From: Erginobacter sp964587835
GTDB lineage: Bacteria > Auribacterota > Erginobacteria > Erginobacterales > Erginobacteraceae
Direction of reading: 5' to 3'
Length of the DNA: 64,000 bases
NCBI GenBank assembly: GCA_964587835.1
Contig: CAZPMN010000005.1
Location: forward strand, 1-64,000
In this document: one piece after another, positions 15,684 through 24,627 of the stretch
Layout of the letters: every line of letters starts with the position of its first letter
How positions within the stretch are numbered: position 1 is the first letter of the stretch
Notes under the pieces: generated by a model
What the model saw: the letters and a program-made list of their open reading frames with translations, nothing else
Database searches by the model: none
What the model was told of the DNA's origin: nothing
Translations under genes and position numbers: made by a program

Positions 15684-18209
15684 ATGTATGCCCGGAATGA
15701 GAAGGTAATCGCCTGCGACATCAAGGACGAGATGCGGGAGTCCTATCTCAATTACGCGATGAGCGTGATTGTCTCCCGGGCTCTCCCCGACGCCCGCGAC
15801 GGTCTCAAGCCCTCCCAGCGGAGGATTCTGGTGGCGATGAACGATCTCGGGCTCGGCCCGCGGAGTCGCTACCGGAAGTGCGCCAAGATCGCCGGGGACA
15901 CCTCCGGTAATTACCATCCCCACGGCGAGGCGATCGTTTATCCGACCCTGGTCAGGATGGCCCAGGATTTCAACCTCCGCTATCCCCTGGTCGACGGCCA
16001 GGGCAACTTCGGTTCGGTCGACGGCGACCCGCCGGCGGCGATGCGATACACCGAAGCCCGCCTGGATTCTCTGGCGATGGAGATGCTCAAGGACCTGAAG
16101 AAGGACACCGTCGATTTCGTCCCCAACTACGATGAGACTCTCCAGGAGCCGGTCGTCCTCCCGGGGAAGTTTCCCAACCTGCTCTGCAACGGGGCGGCCG
16201 GGATCGCGGTCGGGATGGCGACCAACATCCCGCCCCACAATCTCACCGAGGTAGCGGAGGCGATCAAGCTCTTCATTGACAACCCGGAGGTGGGAGTCGA
16301 TGAATTGATGGAAAAAATCCCCGGTCCCGACTTCCCGACCGGGGGAATCATCACCGGCCTGGAGGAAATCCGCCGGGCCTATGCCACCGGCCGGGGAAGG
16401 ATCAAGCTGCGGGGCCGTCTCGGCGTCGAGCCGCTCAAAGGTGGCCGCGAGGCGATCATCATCACCGAGATCCCCTACAACGTCAACAAGGCCAAGCTGT
16501 TGGAAGATATCGCCGCCCTGGTCAACGCCAAGAAGATCACCGGAATCTCCGATCTGCGGGACGAGTCGGACCGGGAGGGGATGCGGATCGTGGCCGAGCT
16601 CAAGCGCGGCGAGGTGGCCCGGGTGATCATCAACCAGCTCTACAAGAAAACCCAGCTCCAGGTCACCTTCGGGATCATCCTCCTTGCTCTCGACGCGAAC
16701 CGTCCCCGGGTGATGGACCTGAAGTCGGCTCTGCGCTGTTTCGTCGACCACCGCAAGGAAGTGATCATCCGCCGGACCCGGTTCGATCTCGATGTCGCCG
16801 AGAAACGGGCCCATATCCTGGAAGGCTTTAAGATCGCTTTAAAGAACATCGACGAGGTGATCAAGATCATCAAGGCCGCCGCCGACCGGGAGGCGGCCCA
16901 GGTGAAGCTGATGAAGCGTTTCGGCCTCTCCTCCCGCCAGGCCGACGCCATCCTCGATCTGCGGCTCTACCGGCTGACCGGCCTGGAGGGGAAGAAGATC
17001 GAGGAGGAGTACCGGGAGCTGATCAAGCTGATCGCCCATCTCCAGTCGATCCTGGACAGCGAGCAGCTGGTTCTGGAGCTGATCAAGGAGGAATTGGAAG
17101 AGCTCAAGGAGAAGTACGGCGACGCCCGCCGGACCGAGATCATCCCCGCCGAGGGGGAGTTGAAGATCGAGGATCTGATCGCTGACGAGGCCGCCCTGAT
17201 CACCATCAGTCACCGCGGCTACATCAAGCGGGTACCGGTCAGCACTTATCGGGCCCAGCGCCGGGGGGGGAAGGGAGTGGCCGGGATGCAGACCCGGGAG
17301 GAGGATTTTGTCGAACGACTTTTCACCGCCTCCACCCACGATTATCTCCTCTTCTTTACCACCTCGGGGAGGGTACGCTGGCTTAAAGTCTACGAGATTC
17401 CGCCTGCCTCCCGGACCTCGATGGGGAGATCGATCGCCAACCTGCTTCAGATCTCCGACCAAGAGCGCCTGGCCGCCCTGATTCGGGTTCGGGACTTCGA
17501 GCCCGGCCGGTTCGTGATGCTGGCTACGGAAAGAGGGATCGTCAAGAAGACTCCGATCGAACATTTCGGCAACCCGCGGGCGGGAGGGATCATCGCCGCC
17601 ACGGTTGATGCCAACGATCGAATCATCGCCGGTCTGCTCACCTCGGGAAGCGATGAGCTGCTCCTGGTTACCAGGAAAGGAAAGTCGATCCGCTTCAAGG
17701 AGAAGGACGTCCGGCCGATGGGGCGGACCGCTCGAGGAGTGAAGGGAATCCGCTTGGGGGTGAAGGATAAGGTGGTGACGATGGAGAAGGTGCAGGAAGA
17801 TCACACCCTGCTGGTGGTCTCCGAGACCGGCTTCGGCAAACGGACCGCCTTCGACCAGTATAACGTTCAGGGCCGCGGCGGCGGGGGGGTGATAACCTTA
17901 AGGACCGGGGGCAAGATCGGAGCCCTGGTCGGGGCGGGATCCTTCCGCGACGGCGACGAACTGATGCTGATCTCGGCGACGGGCAAGATGATCCGAATGT
18001 CGGTGGACGAAATCCGGGTGATCGGCCGGGCGACCAAGGGTGTGCGGTTGATCGGTCTCGACGGGGATGACCACTTAGTCGGCCTGGCCCGGGTGGCGGA
18101 AGAAGAGGAGAAGGCGGAAGAGGAAGCCCTCGGGGCGGGGGCCGAAGAACAGACTCCGGAAGAGAAAACCCCGCCGTCCCCGGCAGGGGGACAGAAGAAG
18201 AAAGCTTGA
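15684..18209 (+). CDS. gyrA: DNA gyrase subunit A
   Basis: GyrA, 841 residues, carries the breakage-reunion active site. ALPDARDGLKPSQRRIL and PHGEAIVYPTLVRMAQDF precede the catalytic tyrosine in AMRYTEARLD. The C-terminal beta-pinwheel begins with the GyrA box QRRGGKG, which separates gyrase from topoisomerase IV ParC and shows that the enzyme can wrap DNA. The tail is acidic, then Pro/Lys-rich (EEQTPEEKTPPSPAGGQKKKA). It is separated from gyrB by 125 bases containing a hairpin. Confidence 0.98.
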   Translation: MYARNEKVIACDIKDEMRESYLNYAMSVIVSRALPDARDGLKPSQRRILVAMNDLGLGPRSRYRKCAKIAGDTSGNYHPHGEAIVYPTLVRMAQDFNLRYPLVDGQGNFGSVDGDPPAAMRYTEARLDSLAMEMLKDLKKDTVDFVPNYDETLQEPVVLPGKFPNLLCNGAAGIAVGMATNIPPHNLTEVAEAIKLFIDNPEVGVDELMEKIPGPDFPTGGIITGLEEIRRAYATGRGRIKLRGRLGVEPLKGGREAIIITEIPYNVNKAKLLEDIAALVNAKKITGISDLRDESDREGMRIVAELKRGEVARVIINQLYKKTQLQVTFGIILLALDANRPRVMDLKSALRCFVDHRKEVIIRRTRFDLDVAEKRAHILEGFKIALKNIDEVIKIIKAAADREAAQVKLMKRFGLSSRQADAILDLRLYRLTGLEGKKIEEEYRELIKLIAHLQSILDSEQLVLELIKEELEELKEKYGDARRTEIIPAEGELKIEDLIADEAALITISHRGYIKRVPVSTYRAQRRGGKGVAGMQTREEDFVERLFTASTHDYLLFFTTSGRVRWLKVYEIPPASRTSMGRSIANLLQISDQERLAALIRVRDFEPGRFVMLATERGIVKKTPIEHFGNPRAGGIIAATVDANDRIIAGLLTSGSDELLLVTRKGKSIRFKEKDVRPMGRTARGVKGIRLGVKDKVVTMEKVQEDHTLLVVSETGFGKRTAFDQYNVQGRGGGGVITLRTGGKIGALVGAGSFRDGDELMLISATGKMIRMSVDEIRVIGRATKGVRLIGLDGDDHLVGLARVAEEEEKAEEEALGAGAEEQTPEEKTPPSPAGGQKKKA

Positions 18210-18250
18210 CCACGGTTTTTCCGGCGGTGTCGATTTCGCAACCGTAAACC

Positions 18251-18673
18251 ATGGGCGGACCCGGGTACAGCTTCGGGAACCACCCCTCCGACCTCGAGTT
18301 GATCGCCCGGGGGCGGACCCTGAAGGAACTCTTCGCCGAGGCCGGCCGCGGCCTGATTGAGTACGCCTCTCCGCCGGAACCGGCCGGCCCCCGGCAGCGC
18401 CGGATGGTGCGCCTGAGCGCCGCCGACCGGGAGGAACTCCTGGTCTCCTGGCTTGACGAGATCATCTACCTCCTGGAAACCGGTTTTCTCCCCCGGCTAC
18501 CCCTCGAGATTGAACGGCTGGATCACCGGATGCTGCGGACCTCCCTGGCCGGCCGCGTCCTTCCCCCCGGCGCCACCTTCGCCGGGTCGGAGGTCAAGGC
18601 CGCTACCTACCACCGTCTCGAGATCCGCCGGTTCGGGCGGCTCTGGCAGGCCCGGGTCATCCTCGATCTCTGA
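18251..18673 (+). CDS. archease (RtcB RNA ligase activator)
   Basis: The 140-residue protein has the archease layout: an HPSDLELIARGRTLKELFAEAGRGL start (equivalent to HTADxGl), the middle EELLVSWLDEIIYLLETGFL, and the C-terminal KAATYHRLEIRR...WQARVILDL. Archease speeds guanylylation of RtcB and widens its nucleotide use. It sits 59 bases before rtcB in the same direction, which is strong contextual support. The start ATG at 18251 is the first plausible one after gyrA. Confidence 0.92.
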   Translation: MGGPGYSFGNHPSDLELIARGRTLKELFAEAGRGLIEYASPPEPAGPRQRRMVRLSAADREELLVSWLDEIIYLLETGFLPRLPLEIERLDHRMLRTSLAGRVLPPGATFAGSEVKAATYHRLEIRRFGRLWQARVILDL

Positions 18674-18732
18674 ATCACGGCCGTCTGGTTCAGTTGTTCG
18701 GCGGAGAGTATATTAACAGTGGGGGGTAGCTG

Positions 18733-20190
18733 ATGATGATGCTTGAGGACCAATTGATTCAGATCGACGACTGGCGCTGGGAGATCCCGGTTGCCTTCCA
18801 GCCGGGGATGCGGGTGCCGGGGCTGATCTACGCCGACCGGGAGATGCTCGCCGGTATTGTCCGGGACCAGGCTTTGCTCCAGGTGGCCAACGTTGCCACG
18901 CTTCCCGGGATCGTCGCCCGGTCCCTGGCGATGCCGGACATCCACCGGGGTTACGGATTCCCGATCGGCGGCGTCGCTGCCACCGATCCTTCCGCCGGCG
19001 GGGTGATCTCCCCCGGCGGGGTCGGCTTCGACATCAACTGCGGGGTCCGGCTGTTGCGGACCGGATTGGAAGCCGAGGAGGTGCGGGGAAAAATTCACCG
19101 GCTGCTCACCGCCCTCTTCCGGGCCGTCCCTACCGGGGTCGGCTGTCACAGCGATCTCAAGCTTACGCCCAGGGAAGAGGAACGAGTCCTCCGGGAAGGA
19201 AGCGGCTGGGCCGTCTACCGGGGCCTGGGGACGGAAGGCGACCTGGACAACACCGAGGAGCGGGGCTGCCTGACCGGGGCCGACCCCTCCCGGGTCAGTC
19301 CTCGGGCCCGGGAACGCGGAAGAAATCAGCTGGGGACTCTCGGTTCCGGAAACCATTTTCTCGAAGTCCAGTACGTTGATGAGATCTACGATCCCGCCCG
19401 GGCCCGGAGTTTCGGGATCGAGCTGAACCAGGTCACGGTGATGATTCACTGCGGCTCGCGGGGTCTGGGCCACCAGGTCTGCTCCGATTACGTGAAGACG
19501 ATGGGGGCGTCCGCCCGGAAATACGGCTACTCCCTCCCCGACCGCCAGCTGGCCTACGCCCCCGCCGAATCTCCGGAAGGAGAGGCTTACTTTGCCGCCA
19601 TGGCCGGTGCCGCCAACTATGCCTGGGCCAACCGCCAGGTCATCATGGAACAAGTCAGAAAGGTCTTCCAGCGGGTTCTAGGGCGGACTTCGGGGGAGCT
19701 GAAGATGGGCCTGGTCTATGACGTCGCCCATAACATCGCCAAGTTCGAGGAGCATACGGTCGGCGTCGCCCGGAAAATGCTCTGCGTCCATCGCAAGGGG
19801 GCGACCCGGGCCTTTCCCCCCGGCCGGAGAGAACTGCCGGCCCGCTACCGTTCCTCCGGACAGCCGGTCCTGATCCCGGGGGATATGGGGAGCTCTTCCT
19901 TCCTCCTGGCCGGAACCGAACGGGCCCTGGAGGAAACCTGGGGTTCCGCCTGCCACGGGGCCGGCCGGGTGATGAGCAGGACCGCCGCCCGGAAGGCGAT
20001 TCGGGGTCGGGAGCTGGTTGCGGAACTGAAAGCCGCCGGCATCGAGGTGATGGCCGGTTCAATGGCCTCCCTGGCCGAAGAGGCTCCCCGGGCCTACAAG
20101 GACGTCGCCAGGGTGGTGGAGGTGGTCCACCGGGCCGGTCTCGCCCGCAAGGTCGCCCGGATGCGGCCCCTGGGCGTGATCAAGGGGTGA
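18733..20190 (+). CDS. rtcB: tRNA-splicing/RNA-repair ligase RtcB
   Basis: RtcB, 485 residues, joins RNA 3'-phosphate or 2',3'-cyclic phosphate ends to 5'-OH ends using GTP and Mn2+. Metal and substrate motifs are clear: GGVGFDINCGVRLL, the QLGTLGSGNHFLEVQ block, HCGSRGLGHQV, and GSACHGAGRVMSR, which holds the histidine that becomes guanylylated. Three consecutive ATG codons start the gene; the first is listed. With archease next to it, this is a complete ligation module for RNA repair or tRNA maturation. No kinase or RtcA partner is adjacent. Confidence 0.97.
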   Translation: MMMLEDQLIQIDDWRWEIPVAFQPGMRVPGLIYADREMLAGIVRDQALLQVANVATLPGIVARSLAMPDIHRGYGFPIGGVAATDPSAGGVISPGGVGFDINCGVRLLRTGLEAEEVRGKIHRLLTALFRAVPTGVGCHSDLKLTPREEERVLREGSGWAVYRGLGTEGDLDNTEERGCLTGADPSRVSPRARERGRNQLGTLGSGNHFLEVQYVDEIYDPARARSFGIELNQVTVMIHCGSRGLGHQVCSDYVKTMGASARKYGYSLPDRQLAYAPAESPEGEAYFAAMAGAANYAWANRQVIMEQVRKVFQRVLGRTSGELKMGLVYDVAHNIAKFEEHTVGVARKMLCVHRKGATRAFPPGRRELPARYRSSGQPVLIPGDMGSSSFLLAGTERALEETWGSACHGAGRVMSRTAARKAIRGRELVAELKAAGIEVMAGSMASLAEEAPRAYKDVARVVEVVHRAGLARKVARMRPLGVIKG

Positions 20191-20342
20191 GCGGTAAGGG
20201 CAGAGAGCAAAGCGCGTAGCGCATAGCGGTCTCGCCAGGGATTCTCTTAGGGGCGCCGCAATATGGTATTGCCCGAATCGCCTTCAGCTACTAAGCTATC
20301 CATCGATCAGCGAGACGAAAAAAACTTCCGGAGAAAAATTTA

Positions 20343-21611
20343 ATGCTCGATATCAAGGTTATCAGGGAAGACCCGGAGCGGGTCAAGAGGGTTCTGATCC
20401 AGCGGCTGATGGAGCTGGATGTCGATCGGATCGTCGCCCTCGACCGGGAGAAGCGGAATCTCCTGACCGAAGTCGAGGAGCTCAAGCACACCCGCAACGA
20501 GGTCTCCCGCCGGATCGGGGTGCTGAAGAAATCGGGTGGGGACGCCGCCGCCGAGGTCGCCGAGATGAAAGCGGTCTCCAAGAAGATTCACCTCTTTGAC
20601 GAGATGATCCGGAAACTGACCGGGGAGCTTGATGGTCTCCTCGCCCGGGTCCCCAACCTCCCCCAGGAAGACGTCCCAGTGGGGCCGGACATGCGCGCCG
20701 GGAAAGTGGTCCGGGAGGGGGGGAAGAAACGTCGGTTCGATTTCTCCCCCCACAACCATCTGGAGCTGGGCGAGGTGCTGGGGATACTCGACTCCAAGCG
20801 GGCGGCGAAGGTGGCCGGGTCGAATTTCGCCCTCTTCCGGGGGCCGGGAGCCCGGCTGGAGCGGGGGTTGATCAACTTCATGCTCGAACTCCACACCGGG
20901 GAGAGAGGCTACACCGAGATCTCCCCGCCCTTTTTCAGCAACCGGGAGTGTATGCACGGGACCGGGCAGCTCCCCCTCCTTGAGGACGATATGTACCACC
21001 TGAAGCGGGACGATTTCTTCCTGATCCCGACCGGGGAGGTCCCGATTACCAATCTCCACCGGGAGGAGATCCTGGAGGAGTCCGCGCTCCCGATCCGCTA
21101 CGCCGGCTACACGCCCTGCTTCCGGCGGGAGGCCGGTTCCTACGGGAAGGAGACCCGGGGCCTGCTCCGGATCCACCAGTTCGACAAGGTCGAGCTGGTC
21201 CGGCTGGTCCGGCCGGAAGACTCCGCCGCGGCCCACGAGGAGCTGCTCGCCGACGCCGAGGAGGTGGTAAAGAGGCTGGAGCTCCCCTACCGAATTGTCC
21301 TCCTGCCCACCGGGGAGATGAGCTTCGCCTCCGCCCGCTGTTACGACATCGAAGCCTGGGCGCCGGGGCAACAGGAGTGGCTGGAAGTTTCCTCGGTCTC
21401 CAACTTCGGGGATTTCCAGGCCCGGCGGGCGAATATCCGTTTCCGCGACGGCGAGGGTCGGATCAATTACGTCCACACCCTTAACGGCTCCGGCCTGGCG
21501 CTGCCGAGGATCGTGGCCGCCATCCTGGAAAACTATCAGGAGGCCGACGGCACCGTGACCGTCCCCGAGGTCCTGCGGCCCTACCTGGGGGGGATGGAGA
21601 GAATTTCCTGA
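20343..21611 (+). CDS. serS: seryl-tRNA synthetase
   Basis: SerRS, 422 residues, charges tRNA-Ser. The N-terminal antiparallel coiled coil (about 25-110) that grips the long variable arm is followed by the class II catalytic core: motif 2 FRREAGSYGKETRGLLRIHQFDKVE and motif 3 LNGSGLALPRIVAAILENYQ. The C-terminal end, PEVLRPYLGGMERIS, is standard. ATG follows GGAGAAAAATTT. A tRNA-Ser gene and a broken tRNA-Ser copy lie directly downstream. Confidence 0.98.
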   Translation: MLDIKVIREDPERVKRVLIQRLMELDVDRIVALDREKRNLLTEVEELKHTRNEVSRRIGVLKKSGGDAAAEVAEMKAVSKKIHLFDEMIRKLTGELDGLLARVPNLPQEDVPVGPDMRAGKVVREGGKKRRFDFSPHNHLELGEVLGILDSKRAAKVAGSNFALFRGPGARLERGLINFMLELHTGERGYTEISPPFFSNRECMHGTGQLPLLEDDMYHLKRDDFFLIPTGEVPITNLHREEILEESALPIRYAGYTPCFRREAGSYGKETRGLLRIHQFDKVELVRLVRPEDSAAAHEELLADAEEVVKRLELPYRIVLLPTGEMSFASARCYDIEAWAPGQQEWLEVSSVSNFGDFQARRANIRFRDGEGRINYVHTLNGSGLALPRIVAAILENYQEADGTVTVPEVLRPYLGGMERIS

Positions 21612-21613
21612 TC

Positions 21614-21650
21614 GGGAGGGGTGGCTGAGTGGATTAATGGGACGGTCTTG
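21614..21650 (+). pseudogene. tRNA-Ser 5'-half fragment
   Basis: Immediately after serS, GGGAGGGGTGGCTGAGTGGA matches the acceptor strand and D-arm of the intact tRNA-Ser at 21914, and similarity continues to GGTCTTG, the 5' side of the anticodon loop. Beyond that the sequence no longer folds as a tRNA. It appears to be a partial duplication or the stump of a tRNA-Ser gene cut by later insertions. Confidence 0.6.
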
Positions 21651-21688
21651 TCCCGGTGTCGCATCCTGGCATTGGCTTGAATAAAAAC

Positions 21689-21780
21689 GTCATTGCGAGG
21701 AGCGGAGCGACGAAGCAATCTATTCCACTGCAATGAATAGAGATTGCTTCGGCCTGAAAGCTTTCGGGCCTCGCAATGAC
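21689..21780. repeat. 92-bp fold-back (MITE-like) element, GTCATTGCGAGG termini
   Basis: The element begins GTCATTGCGAGG and ends with its exact inverse complement CCTCGCAATGAC. A second nested inverted pair, GAAGCAATCT (21712-21721) and AGATTGCTTC (21741-21750), and a near-palindrome around GAAAGCTTTC make it fold almost end to end. No open frame is inside. Related elements lie at 33.1, 56.8-57.1 and 59.9-60.6 kb in this window. It separates the tRNA-Ser fragment from the intact tRNA-Ser. The rest of 21651-21913 holds only a small hairpin (TCCCGATAA arms, 21869-21892). Confidence 0.8.
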
Positions 21781-21913
21781 ATTCTATCGCATATATTAAT
21801 GAGACCAGACCATAAGTATTCAAGGGTTTAGGCAACCGCAGGGAGCTTAGACCGATGAAGCCCTTGGATCCCGATAACAGCGATTATCGGGAAAAACCGG
21901 ATTGTAGTCTTCA

Positions 21914-21995
21914 GGAGGGGTGGCTGAGTGGACGAAAGCGCTGGTCTTGAAAACCAGTGTACCCGTAAGGGTACCGTGGGTTCAAATCCCACCCC
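21914..21995 (+). tRNA. tRNA-Ser(UGA), 3' end interrupted by an assembly gap
   Basis: GGAGGGG acceptor strand, D-arm GGCTGAGTGG, anticodon arm CTGGT-CTTGAAA-ACCAG with anticodon TGA, a long variable arm (GTACCC-GTAA-GGGTAC) and T-arm GTGGG-TTCAAAT-CCCAC are all present. The sequence stops after CCC where the run of N begins. The bases after the gap start CTCCG, and CCC plus CTCC restores the acceptor complement CCCCTCC with discriminator G. The gap is therefore probably of near-zero true length or hides repeat copies, and the gene is likely intact. Confidence 0.92.
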
Positions 21996-22095
21996 NNNNN
22001 NNNNNNNNNNNNNNNNNNNNNNNNNNNNNNNNNNNNNNNNNNNNNNNNNNNNNNNNNNNNNNNNNNNNNNNNNNNNNNNNNNNNNNNNNNNNNNN
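21996..22095. other. assembly gap (100 N) inside tRNA-Ser
   Basis: Exactly 100 N, a conventional placeholder for an unknown distance. It falls inside the 3' acceptor stem of tRNA-Ser, where a duplicated sequence (tRNA end plus about 70 bases) would confuse an assembler. Confidence 0.98.
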
Positions 22096-22165
22096 CTCCG
22101 TTATATTATTTTTGCTACGCAAAAATAATAGTGTGAGGATACTGGATCGGAGATCTGATTTTCAT
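22096..22165 (+). repeat. tRNA 3'-end plus hairpin repeat, copy 1
   Basis: CTCCG, the tRNA-Ser 3' end, is followed by a hairpin with 12-base arms (22104-22115 and 22119-22130, loop TAC) and the tail GTGTGAGGATACTGGATCGG. The block is repeated almost exactly at 22293-22361. The hairpin may terminate tRNA transcription, and as a repeat it is shared with the diverged copy at 153-193. Confidence 0.7.
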
Positions 22166-22214
22166 TCAGTGGATAGGACAAAGCGGGATCAAGGTTTCAT
22201 TCCATCTTGATATT

Positions 22215-22361
22215 CCGTGGGTTCTGCGTCACTCCGATGGAAATCGGAGTGCCGCATCCGGCACCGCGAAGCGGTGACGGAGAATCCCACCCCCTCCGTT
22301 ATATTATTTTTGCTACGCAAAAATAATAGTGTGAGGATACTGGATCGGGGATCTGATTTTC
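22215..22361 (+). repeat. second tRNA-Ser 3' fragment split by a palindromic insert, plus hairpin repeat copy 2
   Basis: CCGTGGGTTC (22215-22224) and AATCCCACCCCCTCCG (from 22283) are the two halves of the tRNA-Ser T-arm and acceptor end, separated inside the T-loop by 58 bases. The insert holds two hairpins: CACTCCGAT-GGAA-ATCGGAGTG and CACCGC-GAA-GCGGTG. After the acceptor end the same hairpin (22302-22328) and tail as in copy 1 follow. Between the two copies, 22166-22214 has no other recognisable content. Confidence 0.65.
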
Positions 22362-22469
22362 GTTCAAGCGGTAGGAAGATCGGGATCGGGAATTGTATTC
22401 TTATCTTCCTTCCGGTTCCTTCTCCGATTGCTAATTATCAACTCACAACACCCATTCGCCCGTCCAGAT

Positions 22470-24602
22470 ATGCAACCCTTCTCTAAATCTTCCATCCCGG
22501 TCCTCTCTCCAATATGGCGCCGGCGGTGGCGGCAGCGCAGTGTTCCCGCCCTCCTCATTCTCGGGGGGATAGTAGCCGCCTCCTGCCGGGGCCCGGAGGC
22601 GGCGGCCCGGGCGGCTCACCGGAGAGAAGTGGAAGCGGTCACCGGCGGGCCCACCCGCGTGGTCTGGACCCAGGACTTCGAGGAACTTCGGGACACCCTC
22701 GGCCGGGGTTCCCGCCTGCGGCTGATGGGGTACGACAGCCGCGCCGGGCGCGGGGAACGGGTCATCCTCCCCGGCCCGGGACCGATGCTGAAGCCGCTCT
22801 TCACCCCCGACGGGGAACGCGTGGTCTATTCCCTGATCGGGGAAAACGCGACCTATATCGTTAACTGGGACGGCGGCGACCACCGCCGGCTGGCCGAAGG
22901 CATGGCCGTGGCCACCTGGCGCGACCCCGCCGAGGGCACGGACTGGATCTACCTCGGCCGGGAACGCCAGGAGGACGAGGTGTTCACTTTCTCCTTCGGC
23001 CGGATCGTCCGCATTCCTCTGGAGGACAGCGGGGCGGAAGAGACGGTCTGGCCGGGACCGAGGATGGCGATGGACAACATCCAGCTCTCCGCCGACGGGC
23101 GGCGGGCTTGCGGGCAGTTCCCCTGGCCGAGGGTCGGCGTGGCGAGCTTCCCCGACGGGGGGTACGAGCGCATCGGGACCGGCTGCTGGACCGCGCTGGC
23201 CCCGGATAACTCCTACATTATGTGGGCCCTGGACGGGGCCCACCGCAACCTCCTGATGGCGGACACCCGTTCCGGCGACCGCTGGATGGTCAACGTCTGC
23301 CGGGCGCCGGGCGTGGGCGGCCACGAGGTCTACCACCCGCGCTGGAGCAATCACCCCCGGCTGATGGTGATGACCGGCCCGTACACCATCCAGGACGGCG
23401 TGAACAATATCGGCGGCGGCGGCCCCGAGGTGGAGATTCATGTCGGCCGGTTCAGCGAGGATCGCCGCGCCATCGAAAAATGGGTGCAGATCAGCGACGA
23501 CGACCACGCGAACTTCTTCCCCGACCTCTGGGTCCGGACGGTCGATCAGGCTCCGGCCCCCGCCGCCACCGTCGCCCTCGCCCCCGCGACCCCGACCGGG
23601 GTGACGGAAGCGGCCTGGCCGCCTCTCCGGGACGATCTCGTCTTCGTCTGGGGTAACCGTGACGGGGACAACCGGATCAAGACCCCCGACGGCGAGGTCC
23701 GCCGCGGAGATCCCGAACCGGCGGCGCGGGCCCGGTACGGCCGCTATCTCGATATGGACCTGCGCCGGGGCTATTTCTCCGCCCCGGGGGCGGGGCAAGC
23801 CCTGGCCGAAGCGCTGGAGAAGACCGGATCTTTCACCTACGAGGCCTGGCTGACCCCCGCCGGGGAAGGGGAAGCCCGGGCGGTTATCTGGGGGGTGGGG
23901 CCGTCCGGCTCGGCCCCCGCCACCGCCATCACGATCGAGGGGGGAAAGCTCTGCCTGCGCCGGCGGGGGTCGGGGCGGCCGGTGGTCCTGGCCGACTGGG
24001 AGGATTCCGGCCGCCCGCGCCATCTGGCGGTGACCGTCGAAGAGGGACGGGCGGCGGCTTATCTCGACGGCGTCCCCGCCGGAGCGGCGCCGCTGGAACC
24101 ACTACCCCGAGATACCCCGATGGGGTCGATGATGTATTTCGGCGGCAGCCCGGAAGGGGGAACCAACTGGAGCGGGTTTATGGAAGGCATCGCGCTGCAC
24201 CGGCGGGCGCTGACCCCGGAAGAGATTGCCGACCAGGCCCGGGCCGGGGGTCTTCGGGCCGCCGGCCGCCCGCCGCCCCGGGTGGCCACCGTGCGCGCGG
24301 AGCTGACCGAGGCCTCCGCGGTTCCTTCCCCCGCGGATATCGCGCCCTACCGCCGGGGCCTGGTCGTCAACGAGTACCGGGTCGTTGAGGTTCTCAGCGG
24401 GGAACTGGACGCGGAGAGAATCCTGGTGGCCCACTGGGCGGTGATGGACGGCCGGAACCTGGAGACGGCCCGCCGCGAGGTGGGAGGGCGATATCTGCTG
24501 CGCCTGGAATCATACGGCGACCGGCCGGAACTGCAGGGCGAGCGCCTCTCGATGGACACGGATAATTTCCTCCTGGACATCTACTACGACATTGATTCCT
24601 GA
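22470..24602 (+). CDS. lipoprotein with beta-propeller-like and LamG domains
   Basis: From ATG at 22470 (710 residues) a basic n-region and hydrophobic stretch lead to the lipobox AASC near residue 39, so the mature protein is lipid-anchored. The region of about 60-375 has repeated strand motifs resembling TolB/WD-type propellers (FTPDGERVVYSLIGENATYI, LAPDNSYIMWALDG, HPRWSNHPRLMVMTG). About 425-610 is a LamG/concanavalin-like domain (GSFTYEAWLTP, AAYLDGVPAG, FMEGIALHRRALTPEEIADQ). A final beta-rich domain follows. It lies 25 bases before the AlgI-type gene, so it probably binds or senses the polymer that system acetylates. A TTG at 22428 is a possible earlier start. Confidence 0.75.
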   Translation: MQPFSKSSIPVLSPIWRRRWRQRSVPALLILGGIVAASCRGPEAAARAAHRREVEAVTGGPTRVVWTQDFEELRDTLGRGSRLRLMGYDSRAGRGERVILPGPGPMLKPLFTPDGERVVYSLIGENATYIVNWDGGDHRRLAEGMAVATWRDPAEGTDWIYLGRERQEDEVFTFSFGRIVRIPLEDSGAEETVWPGPRMAMDNIQLSADGRRACGQFPWPRVGVASFPDGGYERIGTGCWTALAPDNSYIMWALDGAHRNLLMADTRSGDRWMVNVCRAPGVGGHEVYHPRWSNHPRLMVMTGPYTIQDGVNNIGGGGPEVEIHVGRFSEDRRAIEKWVQISDDDHANFFPDLWVRTVDQAPAPAATVALAPATPTGVTEAAWPPLRDDLVFVWGNRDGDNRIKTPDGEVRRGDPEPAARARYGRYLDMDLRRGYFSAPGAGQALAEALEKTGSFTYEAWLTPAGEGEARAVIWGVGPSGSAPATAITIEGGKLCLRRRGSGRPVVLADWEDSGRPRHLAVTVEEGRAAAYLDGVPAGAAPLEPLPRDTPMGSMMYFGGSPEGGTNWSGFMEGIALHRRALTPEEIADQARAGGLRAAGRPPPRVATVRAELTEASAVPSPADIAPYRRGLVVNEYRVVEVLSGELDAERILVAHWAVMDGRNLETARREVGGRYLLRLESYGDRPELQGERLSMDTDNFLLDIYYDIDS

Positions 24603-24627
24603 ATCCCCAGCCGGCGGCTGATCGCTT

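Noticed and set aside
15678..16814. 378-residue antisense frame opposite gyrA
   Set aside because: Shadow of gyrA; no recognisable domain and no plausible start context.
20250..20275. Small hairpin GCAATA-TGG-TATTGC upstream of serS, as terminator or T-box
   Set aside because: Six-base stem without T tract; no T-box specifier or antiterminator sequence.
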